Part shown: positions 1-8,159 of the stretch, piece after piece | Layout of the letters: each line of letters begins with the position of its first letter | How positions within the stretch are numbered: the stretch's first letter is position 1 | Source: CAYNST01 sp964546435 | GTDB lineage: Bacteria > Pseudomonadota > Gammaproteobacteria > Pseudomonadales > Cellvibrionaceae | DNA: 38,839 nt | NCBI GenBank assembly: GCA_964546435.1 | Contig: CAZJKJ010000031.1 | Location: 1-38,839 of the forward strand | Reading direction: 5' to 3' | Position numbers and translations under genes: made by a program | Notes under the pieces: model-generated | The model's database searches: none | What the model was told of the DNA's origin: nothing | Seen by the model: only the letters and a program-made list of their open reading frames with translations

Positions 1-899
1 GCCTGCTCGACGCTTGAGGACTTGCTGTAGATCTCAATATCTCCGCCGGTCTCTTTATCAAGGAACCCGGAGTTCATGCTCTCGCCTATTGATCTTGCCA
101 TCTCCATGGAGACCAGAATCTTTCGAAGCTCTTCGGCAACATAGGGAGGGGACTTCTTTCGAAGATCAAGAATCGACTCAAATATGGGCTTGCCAGTTTT
201 CATCATTGCAGAGGCTGAGATCAAAAACACCGAGCTTTGAAACGAGCGATAGATGTTCCACGGCGGGATGCGATTAAGCACGGATCTGAACGGGCCGATC
301 AGATTTTTCATCGACCAGGCGGCAAATGTCACAAACACAGCAATCGCAAGCAGGACCACCCACCATTTGTGCTCAATGAATTGGGATAGAGAGTACAGGT
401 TCTGTGAGGCCCCATGCCACTGGGAGGGGTCTATGGCTTCGGCAAGCTTGGGAATCGCCCGCGTGCTAAAGGCGTACATAATTCCAAAGAGCATTACAAA
501 AAGAGCGCTCGGGTAGGCAAGCGATGCGAGGATCGCCCCCCTCATTCTTTGGGTGGCGTCGGTTACACTAAAGGCGTTAAAAAATGCGCCGGATAAATCG
601 CCAGATGCTTCTCCCGCCTGAATCAGCATGGCCTCGGTCGCAGGGGCCCAGGCGCTCATTGCCGCCGATAGCGGGCGGCCATCGATAAGCGCCTGCTGCC
701 AGCTGCGCAGCATGATCGCCCGGGGATCGAGCTTGTTTTGCTTTAGGTACTGCTCAGATAGAAGCGCCACAATTTTATCAAGCGGTATGCCGTCCTGAAG
801 GAAGGTGGCCATTTTCTTGTAGATGCCAAGCCTGGCAGAAGTCGAGATCAGCCTCTTTGCCAGAGCAATTTTTGCGGCCTCTAAAGTGATAGTGTTCAT
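1..899 (-). CDS. pilR: PilR-like inner-membrane platform protein (GspF family), partial
   Basis: This is the N-terminal 299 residues of a type II secretion F-domain protein; the C-terminus lies beyond the left edge. In the type IVb thin pilus the protein sits in the inner membrane, binds the assembly ATPase PilQ and positions pilins. My translation shows a soluble N-terminal GspF domain containing an AEAMLIQAGEASGDL-like stretch (the usual xxGExSGxL signature) near residues 88-102, a hydrophobic segment near residues 130-145, a second after a KWW at about 190-205, and the start of the second F-domain repeat. The ATG at 899 follows the pilQ stop by 3 nt, so the two are translationally linked. 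Family and position (pilQ then pilR) match IncI R64. The length is as expected for the portion visible. Confidence 0.88.
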   Translation of the reverse strand, partial: MNTITLEAAKIALAKRLISTSARLGIYKKMATFLQDGIPLDKIVALLSEQYLKQNKLDPRAIMLRSWQQALIDGRPLSAAMSAWAPATEAMLIQAGEASGDLSGAFFNAFSVTDATQRMRGAILASLAYPSALFVMLFGIMYAFSTRAIPKLAEAIDPSQWHGASQNLYSLSQFIEHKWWVVLLAIAVFVTFAAWSMKNLIGPFRSVLNRIPPWNIYRSFQSSVFLISASAMMKTGKPIFESILDLRKKSPPYVAEELRKILVSMEMARSIGESMNSGFLDKETGGDIEIYSKSSSVEQ

Positions 900-902
900 T
901 GA

Positions 903-2996
903 TTAATGCTCTTGGTTGACTTCATGGAAGTCGATCGTGTTTTTGGGCGTGCCCTGGTTTGATGGATCGGCAGACTCGGCAAGTAGCGCAGATGCCAGGG
1001 CTCTTCCGGAGCGCTTTGCGGGCCAATCACCTTCATCGCTCGGCGCTGCCGATCGGTCCGGTTCGGGCGCAGCAGATGTGATGCCAAGGCTTCTGCCAAG
1101 CTCCGTGATGTTAATGCGATTATTTAAAAGCCCTATCTTATTCTCCACATCCCTCGGATCTGAAACGCCTGCAATAACCTTCTCGATGCCGTGATCAAGA
1201 ATAAGCCCGCCGCCACTGACAAGGTGATAGTAGAGTGCAAGATTATCCTTGCCGCCCTCAAAGGCGCTACGGATCTGGGCGGTAGGTACAACAACCTCGG
1301 CAATAATCGTTCTTCCGCAAACCCCGTTGATACAGTTAGCGCACCCGGAGTGATTTCTAAACACCACATGCTCGATCGATCTGCCATCGGCCGCGTTTCT
1401 GAGTCGCTCAATCAGCCTGAGATCGTCCTTATTTTGCTCGTCGTGTGCACGTGCGCAAAAGCGCTCAAGCGACTCGGCGCAGCTTCTGCAGGCAATCGGA
1501 ATGAGTGTCTGATAGATCAGCGCGGAGACAAAATCATTGCTGCCAAGAACATCGTTTGTCACGCCCATGCTTCGAAGCCGCGGGATCGTGCCAAAAGCCG
1601 ACGCGGTATGAATCGTGGTAAGCACTGTATGTCCGGACTGAACCGCGCCCTTGAGAAGCTCGGCAGAGTGCGCATCGCGCACCTCACCGACCATCAGTAT
1701 ATCCGGATCGCACCTCATGGCGGCCTTAATGGCCTCAGCAAATGGATTGCGATCGGGCTTGTTCTTGTTTCTCACAACGCCGCTTTGAGACGCCCCGACG
1801 ATCGTATACTCGGTCGGATCCTCAACGGTAATGACTTTGATCGTTGGCCCATCATCTCCCCAGTGCTTCTTTATCTTTCCGTTCAGTATGGTGGACATGG
1901 ATACGGATTTTCCAGAGCCAGTCGTTCCGGCAACGATAATCACTCCGGTGGGCCTGGATGTTGCAAAGTAGATATCCTCAATCTGCCGTTCGCTGTAACC
2001 AAGATCCTCAACGCTTCGATCGTTCTCCGTATCGTCATTCATCTTGAGTAAGCGCAGCACCATATCAAACCCGCCTGCGACAGGGATAGTGTTAAGGCGT
2101 ATGCCAAGCTCCTGTCCGTCTATGATCCGCTCGATCCTGGCAGCTTGCTGCTGGGTTTCGATGAACGAGGTTTCCTTCTCATCGGCAAGCACCTGATACA
2201 CCACTGCGGCCATGTCCCGGCCGTAGCTGGATGTCCACTCTTTTGCGAGCGCAAGCTCCCCATGAACGCGCATTCTCACGCGCGCAAATGCCTTTCTCAC
2301 CTCGATATGAACATCGCTCGCATTGCGGGTGAGGGCATCGAGGATGAGTTTATCAAAATCGGATATGTACCCTTCCTTTTTGTTTCTGTCATCAATAACC
2401 GAGCCTGAGCTTCTGTCGGCCTCGTACAGCAACTGTATCAGCTGTCGTGAGGCGTAGTGTCGGCGCACAGAGTATCCCTTGGCGAGACATCGCTGCCTTA
2501 TCGTCAAAAACTCATTATCGACCGATCCGTGCTTACTCTTCTCGGCGGCGCAGATGATGGTTACTATTCTTCTGTCGGAGTTTGTCAGAAGCACCGAGTA
2601 GTCCTTTTGCTGCTCCGAAGTAAGATGTATTTCCCCGCTGGAGTAGCTAAGAATGGCTTCAAAGCGTGGCAGCTGATCTTTTTTGGTGATAACCGAGCTT
2701 TCAGGCGCGGCGGGTGCTTGTGCGCCGGTGCCGGCCGTTAACGGGGGTGCGCCCGGACGCCCGATAACGGACTCTGCCGGTGCAGGTATCGCGGGTGAAG
2801 CGATCATATCCTTGGGGGCCGGCACCGCAGCCGGCTTCTCGGTGATCTTTGGCCTCTTCTTTGATAGCAAATGCTTCCCGCTCGCAGCAGGATTATCAGC
2901 GGCTGTTGCCGCGCTCTTACTCGTGGCCGACCTGCCTGCACCTCTCTTGATGGGGGCGCGCCTGCCGAGAAGACCGTTAATCAAGTTGTTCAGCAT
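903..2996 (-). CDS. pilQ: PilQ-like type IVb pilus assembly ATPase (GspE family)
   Basis: This is a 697-residue secretion ATPase that would power thin-pilus assembly at the cytoplasmic face. Residues 1-110 are a low-complexity Ala/Pro/Lys-rich leader, longer than is usual for R64 PilQ. The ATPase core has Walker A GTTGSGKS (357-364), an Asp box VEDPTEY (391-397), Walker B DPDILMVGEVRD (430-441) and a His box GHTVLTTIHT (455-464). Cysteines at 503/506 and 552/555/560 form a CxxC pair arrangement like the metal-binding module of GspE/PilB ATPases. The ATG at 2996 has GAGAAG upstream and follows a promoter of its own (3032-3059), so pilQR can be transcribed apart from pilLNOP. It sits between pilP and pilR as in R64. 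Confidence 0.93.
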   Translation of the reverse strand: MLNNLINGLLGRRAPIKRGAGRSATSKSAATAADNPAASGKHLLSKKRPKITEKPAAVPAPKDMIASPAIPAPAESVIGRPGAPPLTAGTGAQAPAAPESSVITKKDQLPRFEAILSYSSGEIHLTSEQQKDYSVLLTNSDRRIVTIICAAEKSKHGSVDNEFLTIRQRCLAKGYSVRRHYASRQLIQLLYEADRSSGSVIDDRNKKEGYISDFDKLILDALTRNASDVHIEVRKAFARVRMRVHGELALAKEWTSSYGRDMAAVVYQVLADEKETSFIETQQQAARIERIIDGQELGIRLNTIPVAGGFDMVLRLLKMNDDTENDRSVEDLGYSERQIEDIYFATSRPTGVIIVAGTTGSGKSVSMSTILNGKIKKHWGDDGPTIKVITVEDPTEYTIVGASQSGVVRNKNKPDRNPFAEAIKAAMRCDPDILMVGEVRDAHSAELLKGAVQSGHTVLTTIHTASAFGTIPRLRSMGVTNDVLGSNDFVSALIYQTLIPIACRSCAESLERFCARAHDEQNKDDLRLIERLRNAADGRSIEHVVFRNHSGCANCINGVCGRTIIAEVVVPTAQIRSAFEGGKDNLALYYHLVSGGGLILDHGIEKVIAGVSDPRDVENKIGLLNNRINITELGRSLGITSAAPEPDRSAAPSDEGDWPAKRSGRALASALLAESADPSNQGTPKNTIDFHEVNQEH

Positions 2997-3031
2997 TGTC
3001 TGGATCTTCTCGCCGTGGTCAATTAGTAGAT

Positions 3032-3059
3032 ATTATACAGCAAAAAAATAAAATGTCAT
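3032..3059 (-). promoter_or_regulatory. Promoter of pilQ-pilR
   Basis: On the minus strand there is ATGACA (3054-3059), a 16-nt AT-rich spacer and a perfect TATAAT (3032-3037). It lies 36 bp upstream of the pilQ start and just after the stem-loop that follows pilP. The spacer resembles those of several other promoters in this window. Confidence 0.65.
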
Positions 3060-3082
3060 CAGGGCGGTGACAGACAGAGAGC

Positions 3083-3104
3083 CCCGGGCGCGGTTGCGCC
3101 CGGG
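3083..3104. terminator. Strong GC stem-loop between pilP and pilQ
   Basis: A perfect 9-bp stem, CCCGGGCGC / GCGCCCGGG with a GGTT loop, lies 10 bp beyond the pilP stop. In the minus direction no U-tract follows, so for pilP it may act as an RNA stabiliser or a Rho-type end. A T-rich tract (3112-3120) follows it on the plus strand, where it could stop antisense transcription. Confidence 0.5.
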
Positions 3105-3114
3105 CATCGGGTTT

Positions 3115-4014
3115 TTATTTGAGCCGCTTGATGGTTTTCTCAAGCCCCTGCAGCTCAGGCGGCAATCCGGATTCCTTCGCGTCGGCTGCGAACGTCTTAT
3201 AGTGGGCGTGTTCGCTCGTGGTTATCGCAACATACTGGGTCGTTCCACTGAATGTGAAGAGCACCCCATTTGGGTCAATGCTTTTGATGAACACCCCATC
3301 AATAACTTCCTCACCAACCCTGCGCTTGACGATGTTGTTATCGTGATAGATGGTTGCCGACATATTCTGACCGATCCCGTAGACTTGGGTGACATACATC
3401 TCTTCTTTTAACAGGCGAACCTGCTCGGCCGAATCTTGCTTTGCGGTTGTGAGATCGCGAATATTCGCCTCAAGCGATGCAATGCGCGTCTCATAGTCTT
3501 GCGCCATTTGTGCCGCCTGGGATTTCCACTGCGATTCTTTCTCGCTGAGCATCGACTCTACGGTTGCCCGGTTTTGCTGAGCCCGCATCTCAGCAATCTG
3601 ATTTTGCGTCTCCACCTGCAGCATCTCAAGCTTGGCAAGCTCTAAAGCGTGCTGGGCGGTAGATAGCTGCGCCGCACGCTCAGCACTTAGCGATGGATCA
3701 ATGAATGCCTCGGCCTGGCGATAAACCGATATCTCACTTGAGGCGCTGCCGGATCTGGATTTACTTGAGGCGGTCTCAGGCTTGACACTCAAGGCAGGCT
3801 TTGATGCGACAGAACTCGCCTCAAGCGCAGGTGCAGACTGGGTGTGGGCCTCAGGGGCCATCATGACAGTATCGGTGATGATACTGTCAGCGCTCAAACC
3901 TTGCGGCAACGAAAGATCAAGAGCCATTGATTCAGGATCGGGCTCTTGGCCTGCGTAGGCCAGGGGCGTTGATATTGCTGCTATCGCTAAAACCATCTTA
4001 CATAGTGTGTTCAT
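3115..4014 (-). CDS. pilP: PilP-like type IVb pilus biogenesis protein
   Basis: PilP proteins are periplasmic inner-membrane partners of PilO that link the platform to the secretin PilN. From the ATG at 4014 the protein is 299 residues: a signal peptide (KMVLAIAAISTPLAYA), a disordered Ser/Ala-rich stretch, a coiled coil rich in Gln/Glu/Ala (roughly residues 105-205) and a small beta domain at the C-terminus with the family pattern VYGIGQNMSA...VGEEVIDG...V.F. The start at 4014 is preferred because GGGG sits 6 nt upstream and the signal peptide starts at once; an in-frame ATG at 4026 is also possible. The 5' end overlaps the end of pilO, indicating translational coupling. Confidence 0.85.
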   Translation of the reverse strand: MNTLCKMVLAIAAISTPLAYAGQEPDPESMALDLSLPQGLSADSIITDTVMMAPEAHTQSAPALEASSVASKPALSVKPETASSKSRSGSASSEISVYRQAEAFIDPSLSAERAAQLSTAQHALELAKLEMLQVETQNQIAEMRAQQNRATVESMLSEKESQWKSQAAQMAQDYETRIASLEANIRDLTTAKQDSAEQVRLLKEEMYVTQVYGIGQNMSATIYHDNNIVKRRVGEEVIDGVFIKSIDPNGVLFTFSGTTQYVAITTSEHAHYKTFAADAKESGLPPELQGLEKTIKRLK

Positions 4015-5389
4015 ACAAAACCCCATTTAAAGTCCACTGGAACCCCTGCCCCAGATCGATTGTTACTTGATTGAGCTTGAATGTGGGCGCCACCTCCAAG
4101 ATATTTATGGCCGCGACAAACGAGTTCTGACTGTTGCCGCCCATCGTTACCGATTTCGCATCGAGCAGCAGCTGTCTTTGTTTTGCCTTGGGGCCTGCGG
4201 CAATTCCGCTAATGGGAACTGGTCGCTCCCCCATGTCGTACACTGAGACTTTCCACAGAAGCTGCAGACTAATCAGATCGTGCATGAGATTTTTGTGCTT
4301 GTAGCCGGAGGCATTAATAAACCCGGCGATGTCAAAACCCGTGCCAAAGCCCCTGAGCGGCGCATCGACCACGCTGTGTCGTGACGATGCCTGAGAGCCC
4401 CCTAAGTCGATATTAATCCGCTCGGCATTACGAAGTCCTTGCTCTAAAGAAAGGGGCGTGCCAGAGCTGGATCGCACCCAGAGCACCTGGATCGTACCTG
4501 GAAGCTTGTCAGAGTACACAATCTCACTTGCCATCCACCCGTTCACGTACTTTGGAGATGCCATCTCGAAGGCCGCGATGCGCTTGGCCACAAAGACCGG
4601 ATTTGAGTGGTTTAACTCTTCGCGCAGCCACTGGATCTCCTCCCGATACGCCTTAGCGAGCAGATCAGCATCTGCTTTTTGTTTAAGCTGAGCATCAAGC
4701 GCAGGATCAGGAGGTGCAAAATCATCGACCGGAAAGACTATGTCAGGATGGGGCGCATCCCCGAAACCCGGGCCGGCAAATTGGTACCCAATGATCGCAA
4801 CCGCTAAAGATGCCACGACATAAAGCGCGATAGAGGAGGATGAGGATGTGACCTTCCGAACTTTATAGGCGGAGAATTCACCGCCAAGCTTTGTGACCCC
4901 CTTATCCTCCAGAAGCTCGGTAAAGCCAAGCACGCGCGTGAAATCCGCACCGAGCGCGAGCGCAGCGGCCTCTGTGCCCACCACCTCAATCGACTCCAGT
5001 GCGACATCAAAGGCTCCGAGAACCTCCTCGAATACTCCCTTAAGCCGCTCTGAGTCAACTACAACGTCACCTCCCGCGAGCACTTCATTGCCAGCGATCG
5101 CGCAGATCCAGTACTGATCTGCGCCAAGGTCGGTTACATAGATGAGATCTGAAAATGTATCAGCAAGAACCGCAGCGCCTGAGATAATGCCTTTCGCCTC
5201 GGAAACTCCAGTTAAGGCCGCCTGGTACAGTGTCTGCCCGGTTTCATCTTCGACCTTGCGGATAAAGCCAAAATCTCTGGCATTTTCCTTGGCGATAGTC
5301 ACCATCTCCGCACGGGGCTTCTCACCTGAAAGGCGGGCCCAGTACAGACCCACCACGACCGATTGCTTGTTGAAACTAAGCTCTTTCAT
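3998..5389 (-). CDS. pilO: PilO-like type IVb pilus accessory protein
   Basis: This 463-residue protein matches the IncI/Tcp PilO type: a cytoplasmic N-terminal actin-like/PilO2 domain (residues 1-180), one transmembrane helix near residues 187-205 (IALYVVASLAVAIIGYQFAG), then a Pro/Asp-rich linker, a short coiled coil and a periplasmic C-terminal domain. It would bridge the ATPase/platform complex in the inner membrane and PilP/PilN. It lies 16 bp downstream of pilN and overlaps pilP. The call rests on the N-terminal sequence, single TM position and gene order rather than on any catalytic motif. Confidence 0.82.
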   Translation of the reverse strand: MKELSFNKQSVVVGLYWARLSGEKPRAEMVTIAKENARDFGFIRKVEDETGQTLYQAALTGVSEAKGIISGAAVLADTFSDLIYVTDLGADQYWICAIAGNEVLAGGDVVVDSERLKGVFEEVLGAFDVALESIEVVGTEAAALALGADFTRVLGFTELLEDKGVTKLGGEFSAYKVRKVTSSSSSIALYVVASLAVAIIGYQFAGPGFGDAPHPDIVFPVDDFAPPDPALDAQLKQKADADLLAKAYREEIQWLREELNHSNPVFVAKRIAAFEMASPKYVNGWMASEIVYSDKLPGTIQVLWVRSSSGTPLSLEQGLRNAERINIDLGGSQASSRHSVVDAPLRGFGTGFDIAGFINASGYKHKNLMHDLISLQLLWKVSVYDMGERPVPISGIAAGPKAKQRQLLLDAKSVTMGGNSQNSFVAAINILEVAPTFKLNQVTIDLGQGFQWTLNGVLYEHTM

Positions 5390-5405
5390 CAGAAGAATCC
5401 CGTGC

Positions 5406-7028
5406 CTATTTCGCCATAATGTAGGGGGTGATCATGATCATTGTCATGACCTTTTTCTTCCCGCCGCTTTTCTTACCGCCGGCAAACCAGGCGTGCTTGT
5501 TGCCGATGCTGTCGGTGTTAGAGGCATACTCGGTTCGCTCAAATCCGGAGAGCATAACGGTGTTTCCTGAGTCGATGGAGACGCGCTGCAGAAAGTTCTT
5601 GAAGGTTCTGTCGGGCAGCTGAATCATCGACTCATCATTGACCTGCAGAGTGTTGATCTGATTAACCTGGGACATATCAACAGCGAACTGCAGGTCAATA
5701 TCGCCTTCTGAGTTCACTCTCGGGGTAAGGCTCATACTGTATCCGGATAAGACGCTACCTGCCTGGAGACTTACCTTGTCTCGACCGGACTCATCAGTCT
5801 CAATGGTCATTCCCTTCAGGTAGCTTCTCTCATCAGCCACTTGCACCGGGACGGGCTTGCCGTTTGTTGTGTAGCTCGTGCTCGATGTGACCAGGGTGAC
5901 ATTGGCAAGAGTGTTAAGAGCGGACAGAAACGCCTGGGAGCCGTTCCAGTTGCTTGTGGGCTTGAGCACACCAAGCTCTATCATGGGCACCCCGGAGGCG
6001 CCACCGATGGCCGTGGCCATATCAAAGCTGAAGGCCTGGGATCCGGTAAAGACCGCGTGCCAATCAATTCCGAATTCTCCGGAATCATCTGACACGATCT
6101 CGAACACTTCGGTTCGAACGGCGATGCGCTTGTTGACGATCTTGTTGATCTTGATGATGTAATCTTCGATGTTTGACTGGATCTCAGGCGTGTCGGTAAC
6201 AGTAATGATGCCTTGCTGCTTTGAGATCGAGAATCGTCCGTCTTCTGACACCATCGCTGTCAAGGAGTCTTTTATGTCATCAAAGATGCTGCCCGAAGAT
6301 CTGGTAACGGTCGTGGAATGAGAGCTGCTTGATGAGCCGGTTGAACCCGAGCCGGCATTTTCTCCTGCCGCTCGGGCGCCGCTTATGCTCGCATCAAACT
6401 TCTCTTCTGATGAGTCCCCATCGAACACGTAATGCTTGGTCTCCATGCGAAAGACGCTGATGTGGTTGCGATCCCACTTCCAGAACAGGTTTGCCTTTGT
6501 GATAACGCTATCGAGCAATCCAGCGATAGTGCCGGTGTAGTCGAAGGAGAACTTCAGCTCAGAACCGACAAGTCCTGATTTGGCCATGTCTGTAGATTCG
6601 GATACATTTCGCACCTCCACATCGGTCAGCCCCTCAATGCTCTCACCGCTCAGCCCTTCAAGATAGGCGATCGCATCTGCGGTAAGAACTATGCGCGTGC
6701 TAATGTCGGCAGATACCATGGAGATCAGCTCTTGAAATGACACCGGGTCGAGCTGATTAAAAGAAACACGGGTTTCAAAAAACTTGGGCAAGGTGTCCCT
6801 TTCTGAGAGCCGAAACGGCGCTCCGGCGACATACAGCGCATCGATCATCTGCACCGAGGTGTCGGTGCGCGTCATGGTGCTCGCCTGGCGCATCTTCTCG
6901 TGCATCATGGCCTCTGTCGAGCGGGTCTTGTCCTCGGATTTGGAGATCTGGCTGGTGGTGCAGCCAGAGACGCCCATCAACGATGCGGTGGCGCAAGCAA
7001 TGAATGCCGTACGGGTGATAGTGTTCAT
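5406..7028 (-). CDS. pilN: PilN-like outer-membrane secretin lipoprotein
   Basis: This 540-residue secretin forms the outer-membrane pore for the thin pilus. It has a lipoprotein signal ending in the lipobox MGVSGC (about residues 18-23), N-domains (to ~300), a Ser/Gly-rich linker (about 235-255), and a C-terminal secretin domain whose last part includes VSIDSGNTVMLSGFER and a hydrophobic TPYIMAK end typical of the family. Its ATG overlaps the pilL stop by one base (TAATG), so the pair is translationally coupled. In R64 a small pilM lies between pilL and pilN; none is present here. Confidence 0.92.
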   Translation of the reverse strand: MNTITRTAFIACATASLMGVSGCTTSQISKSEDKTRSTEAMMHEKMRQASTMTRTDTSVQMIDALYVAGAPFRLSERDTLPKFFETRVSFNQLDPVSFQELISMVSADISTRIVLTADAIAYLEGLSGESIEGLTDVEVRNVSESTDMAKSGLVGSELKFSFDYTGTIAGLLDSVITKANLFWKWDRNHISVFRMETKHYVFDGDSSEEKFDASISGARAAGENAGSGSTGSSSSSHSTTVTRSSGSIFDDIKDSLTAMVSEDGRFSISKQQGIITVTDTPEIQSNIEDYIIKINKIVNKRIAVRTEVFEIVSDDSGEFGIDWHAVFTGSQAFSFDMATAIGGASGVPMIELGVLKPTSNWNGSQAFLSALNTLANVTLVTSSTSYTTNGKPVPVQVADERSYLKGMTIETDESGRDKVSLQAGSVLSGYSMSLTPRVNSEGDIDLQFAVDMSQVNQINTLQVNDESMIQLPDRTFKNFLQRVSIDSGNTVMLSGFERTEYASNTDSIGNKHAWFAGGKKSGGKKKVMTMIMITPYIMAK

Positions 7029-7813
7029 TAGTACCTGACCTCTTGCTGGAACCCAGCCTCAGTAATTAGCAACACATTGTTTGCTGTGTAGAATTCTGCG
7101 CGCAGTGGTCGCTCAGACCCCTTAAGCGAGGCGAGCAATCGAGAGATAACGCCGTCCTCGCCGATGAAGTCGCCCACAAGCACCGCGCTATGATTGACCG
7201 GGAAGTCTATGTCAAGACGCTTCTCATCCCACTCAAGCCTCCATCCGGCCCTTTTGGCCCAAAGATCAAGGTTCTCCCGAAGGGTCTTATCTGTCGACAG
7301 GCGCCACACTTGCGGAACTCGCATGGCCAGATACACGGCCAGCTTACTGTTTTTGGATATGCCAATGGCGCGCTCTTCGCGATTGACAGATATGGAAATG
7401 TTATTTTGATCGGCCAGCACCTGGAGCACTTCCTCCCAGGTATCTCCTCCTTCCCAGTTCACGGTCGAGTTGGGCAGGCCCTCATCAATATTGATGTACC
7501 AATCCGAGGCGTTTGGAACAATTTTCTCAACCGCAACAAAAAGCGGCACGTTCTGCCCGTAGCGAAGCACGGTAGTGAGGCGCTCGGTCTGCTCTCTCAT
7601 AAGAAAGCGCCCGTGCACATCTGAAGCACCAGCTACGGCCCGTGATCGACCCTGAGACTCAACCGCATTGGAGGGCTCACCGGCGCCGTTATAGGTCACC
7701 GAATTACGCACTACGGGAGAGACGTATAGCTCGGCAAAAGCCGCGGAGCAGGCCAGGGTTGACGCCAGAAAGAGTGACATCAAAGCAGGAAAGTGATTCG
7801 GGATGGATTGCAT
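7028..7813 (-). CDS. pilL: PilL/TcpQ-domain pilus protein
   Basis: This 261-residue exported protein has a signal peptide (LFLASTLACSAAFA), two regions with the pattern of the TcpQ C-terminal domain (Gln/Asn-rich turn and WEEVLQVLADQNNISISVNREERAIGI near residues 125-155; LRENLDLWAKRAGWRLEW near 175-195). TcpQ/PilL proteins help secretin assembly in type IVb pili. It is the first gene of the pilLNOP operon behind its own promoter. It is shorter than R64 PilL, and its Cys in the signal region is not placed as a clear lipobox, so membrane anchoring by lipid is unlikely. Confidence 0.75.
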   Translation of the reverse strand: MQSIPNHFPALMSLFLASTLACSAAFAELYVSPVVRNSVTYNGAGEPSNAVESQGRSRAVAGASDVHGRFLMREQTERLTTVLRYGQNVPLFVAVEKIVPNASDWYINIDEGLPNSTVNWEGGDTWEEVLQVLADQNNISISVNREERAIGISKNSKLAVYLAMRVPQVWRLSTDKTLRENLDLWAKRAGWRLEWDEKRLDIDFPVNHSAVLVGDFIGEDGVISRLLASLKGSERPLRAEFYTANNVLLITEAGFQQEVRY

Positions 7814-7839
7814 AGCTTTATTGCCTCTATTTTTTAAAC

Positions 7840-7867
7840 ATTATACTAAAATTCCTACTACTAGCAA
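7840..7867 (-). promoter_or_regulatory. Promoter of the pilLNOP operon
   Basis: On the minus strand TTGCTA (7862-7867), a 16-nt spacer and TATAAT (7840-7845) lie 27 bp upstream of the pilL start. It falls between the end of icmT and pilL and so separates the transfer operon from the pilus operon. Confidence 0.65.
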
Positions 7868-7904
7868 ATAGTATAGCGGAATATATAATTCCTGTCACTC
7901 ATGG

Positions 7905-8159
7905 TCAGAGTCGCGCCCGCCATGGTGGGCGTATGAATCGAAACCGTCCGGCGATGATCGTGCGCAGCCGCCGCAGCAGCATCTGAACGGTAAAGCCCCT
8001 TTTGCTGAAGATGAACAAGATGGCCGAGATGATTATAATAATGTACAGCGCGGTGAGGCTTGGCTTTATGAACCATCCGAGCATCGGAGCCACCATTAAT
8101 CCATCGAGTCCCAGAAACTTCACTCGCCGGGCAATGTAATTAGTTGGAGCCATAAGCAT
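7905..8159 (-). CDS. icmT: IcmT/TraK-like small inner-membrane T4SS protein
   Basis: This 84-residue protein has the IcmT layout: a short N-terminus, two close hydrophobic segments (LMVAPMLGWFI and LTALYIIIIISAILFIF), a GFT..MLLRRLRTIIAGR stretch and a basic C-terminus FRFIRPPWRARL, all matching IcmT as I know it. IcmT/TraK is an essential small inner-membrane subunit of Dot/Icm-type machines. The ATG at 8159 (or the in-frame ATG at 8153) lies inside the dotB 3' end, so the gene overlaps dotB by about 20 bp as in R64 traJ-traK. A further upstream in-frame extension exists but lies wholly within dotB and is not used here. Confidence 0.8.
   Translation of the reverse strand: MLMAPTNYIARRVKFLGLDGLMVAPMLGWFIKPSLTALYIIIIISAILFIFSKRGFTVQMLLRRLRTIIAGRFRFIRPPWRARL

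Noticed and set aside
1191..2051. 286-aa plus-strand frame opposite pilQ
   Set aside because: It is the complement of a well-supported ATPase gene and has no ribosome site or family match.
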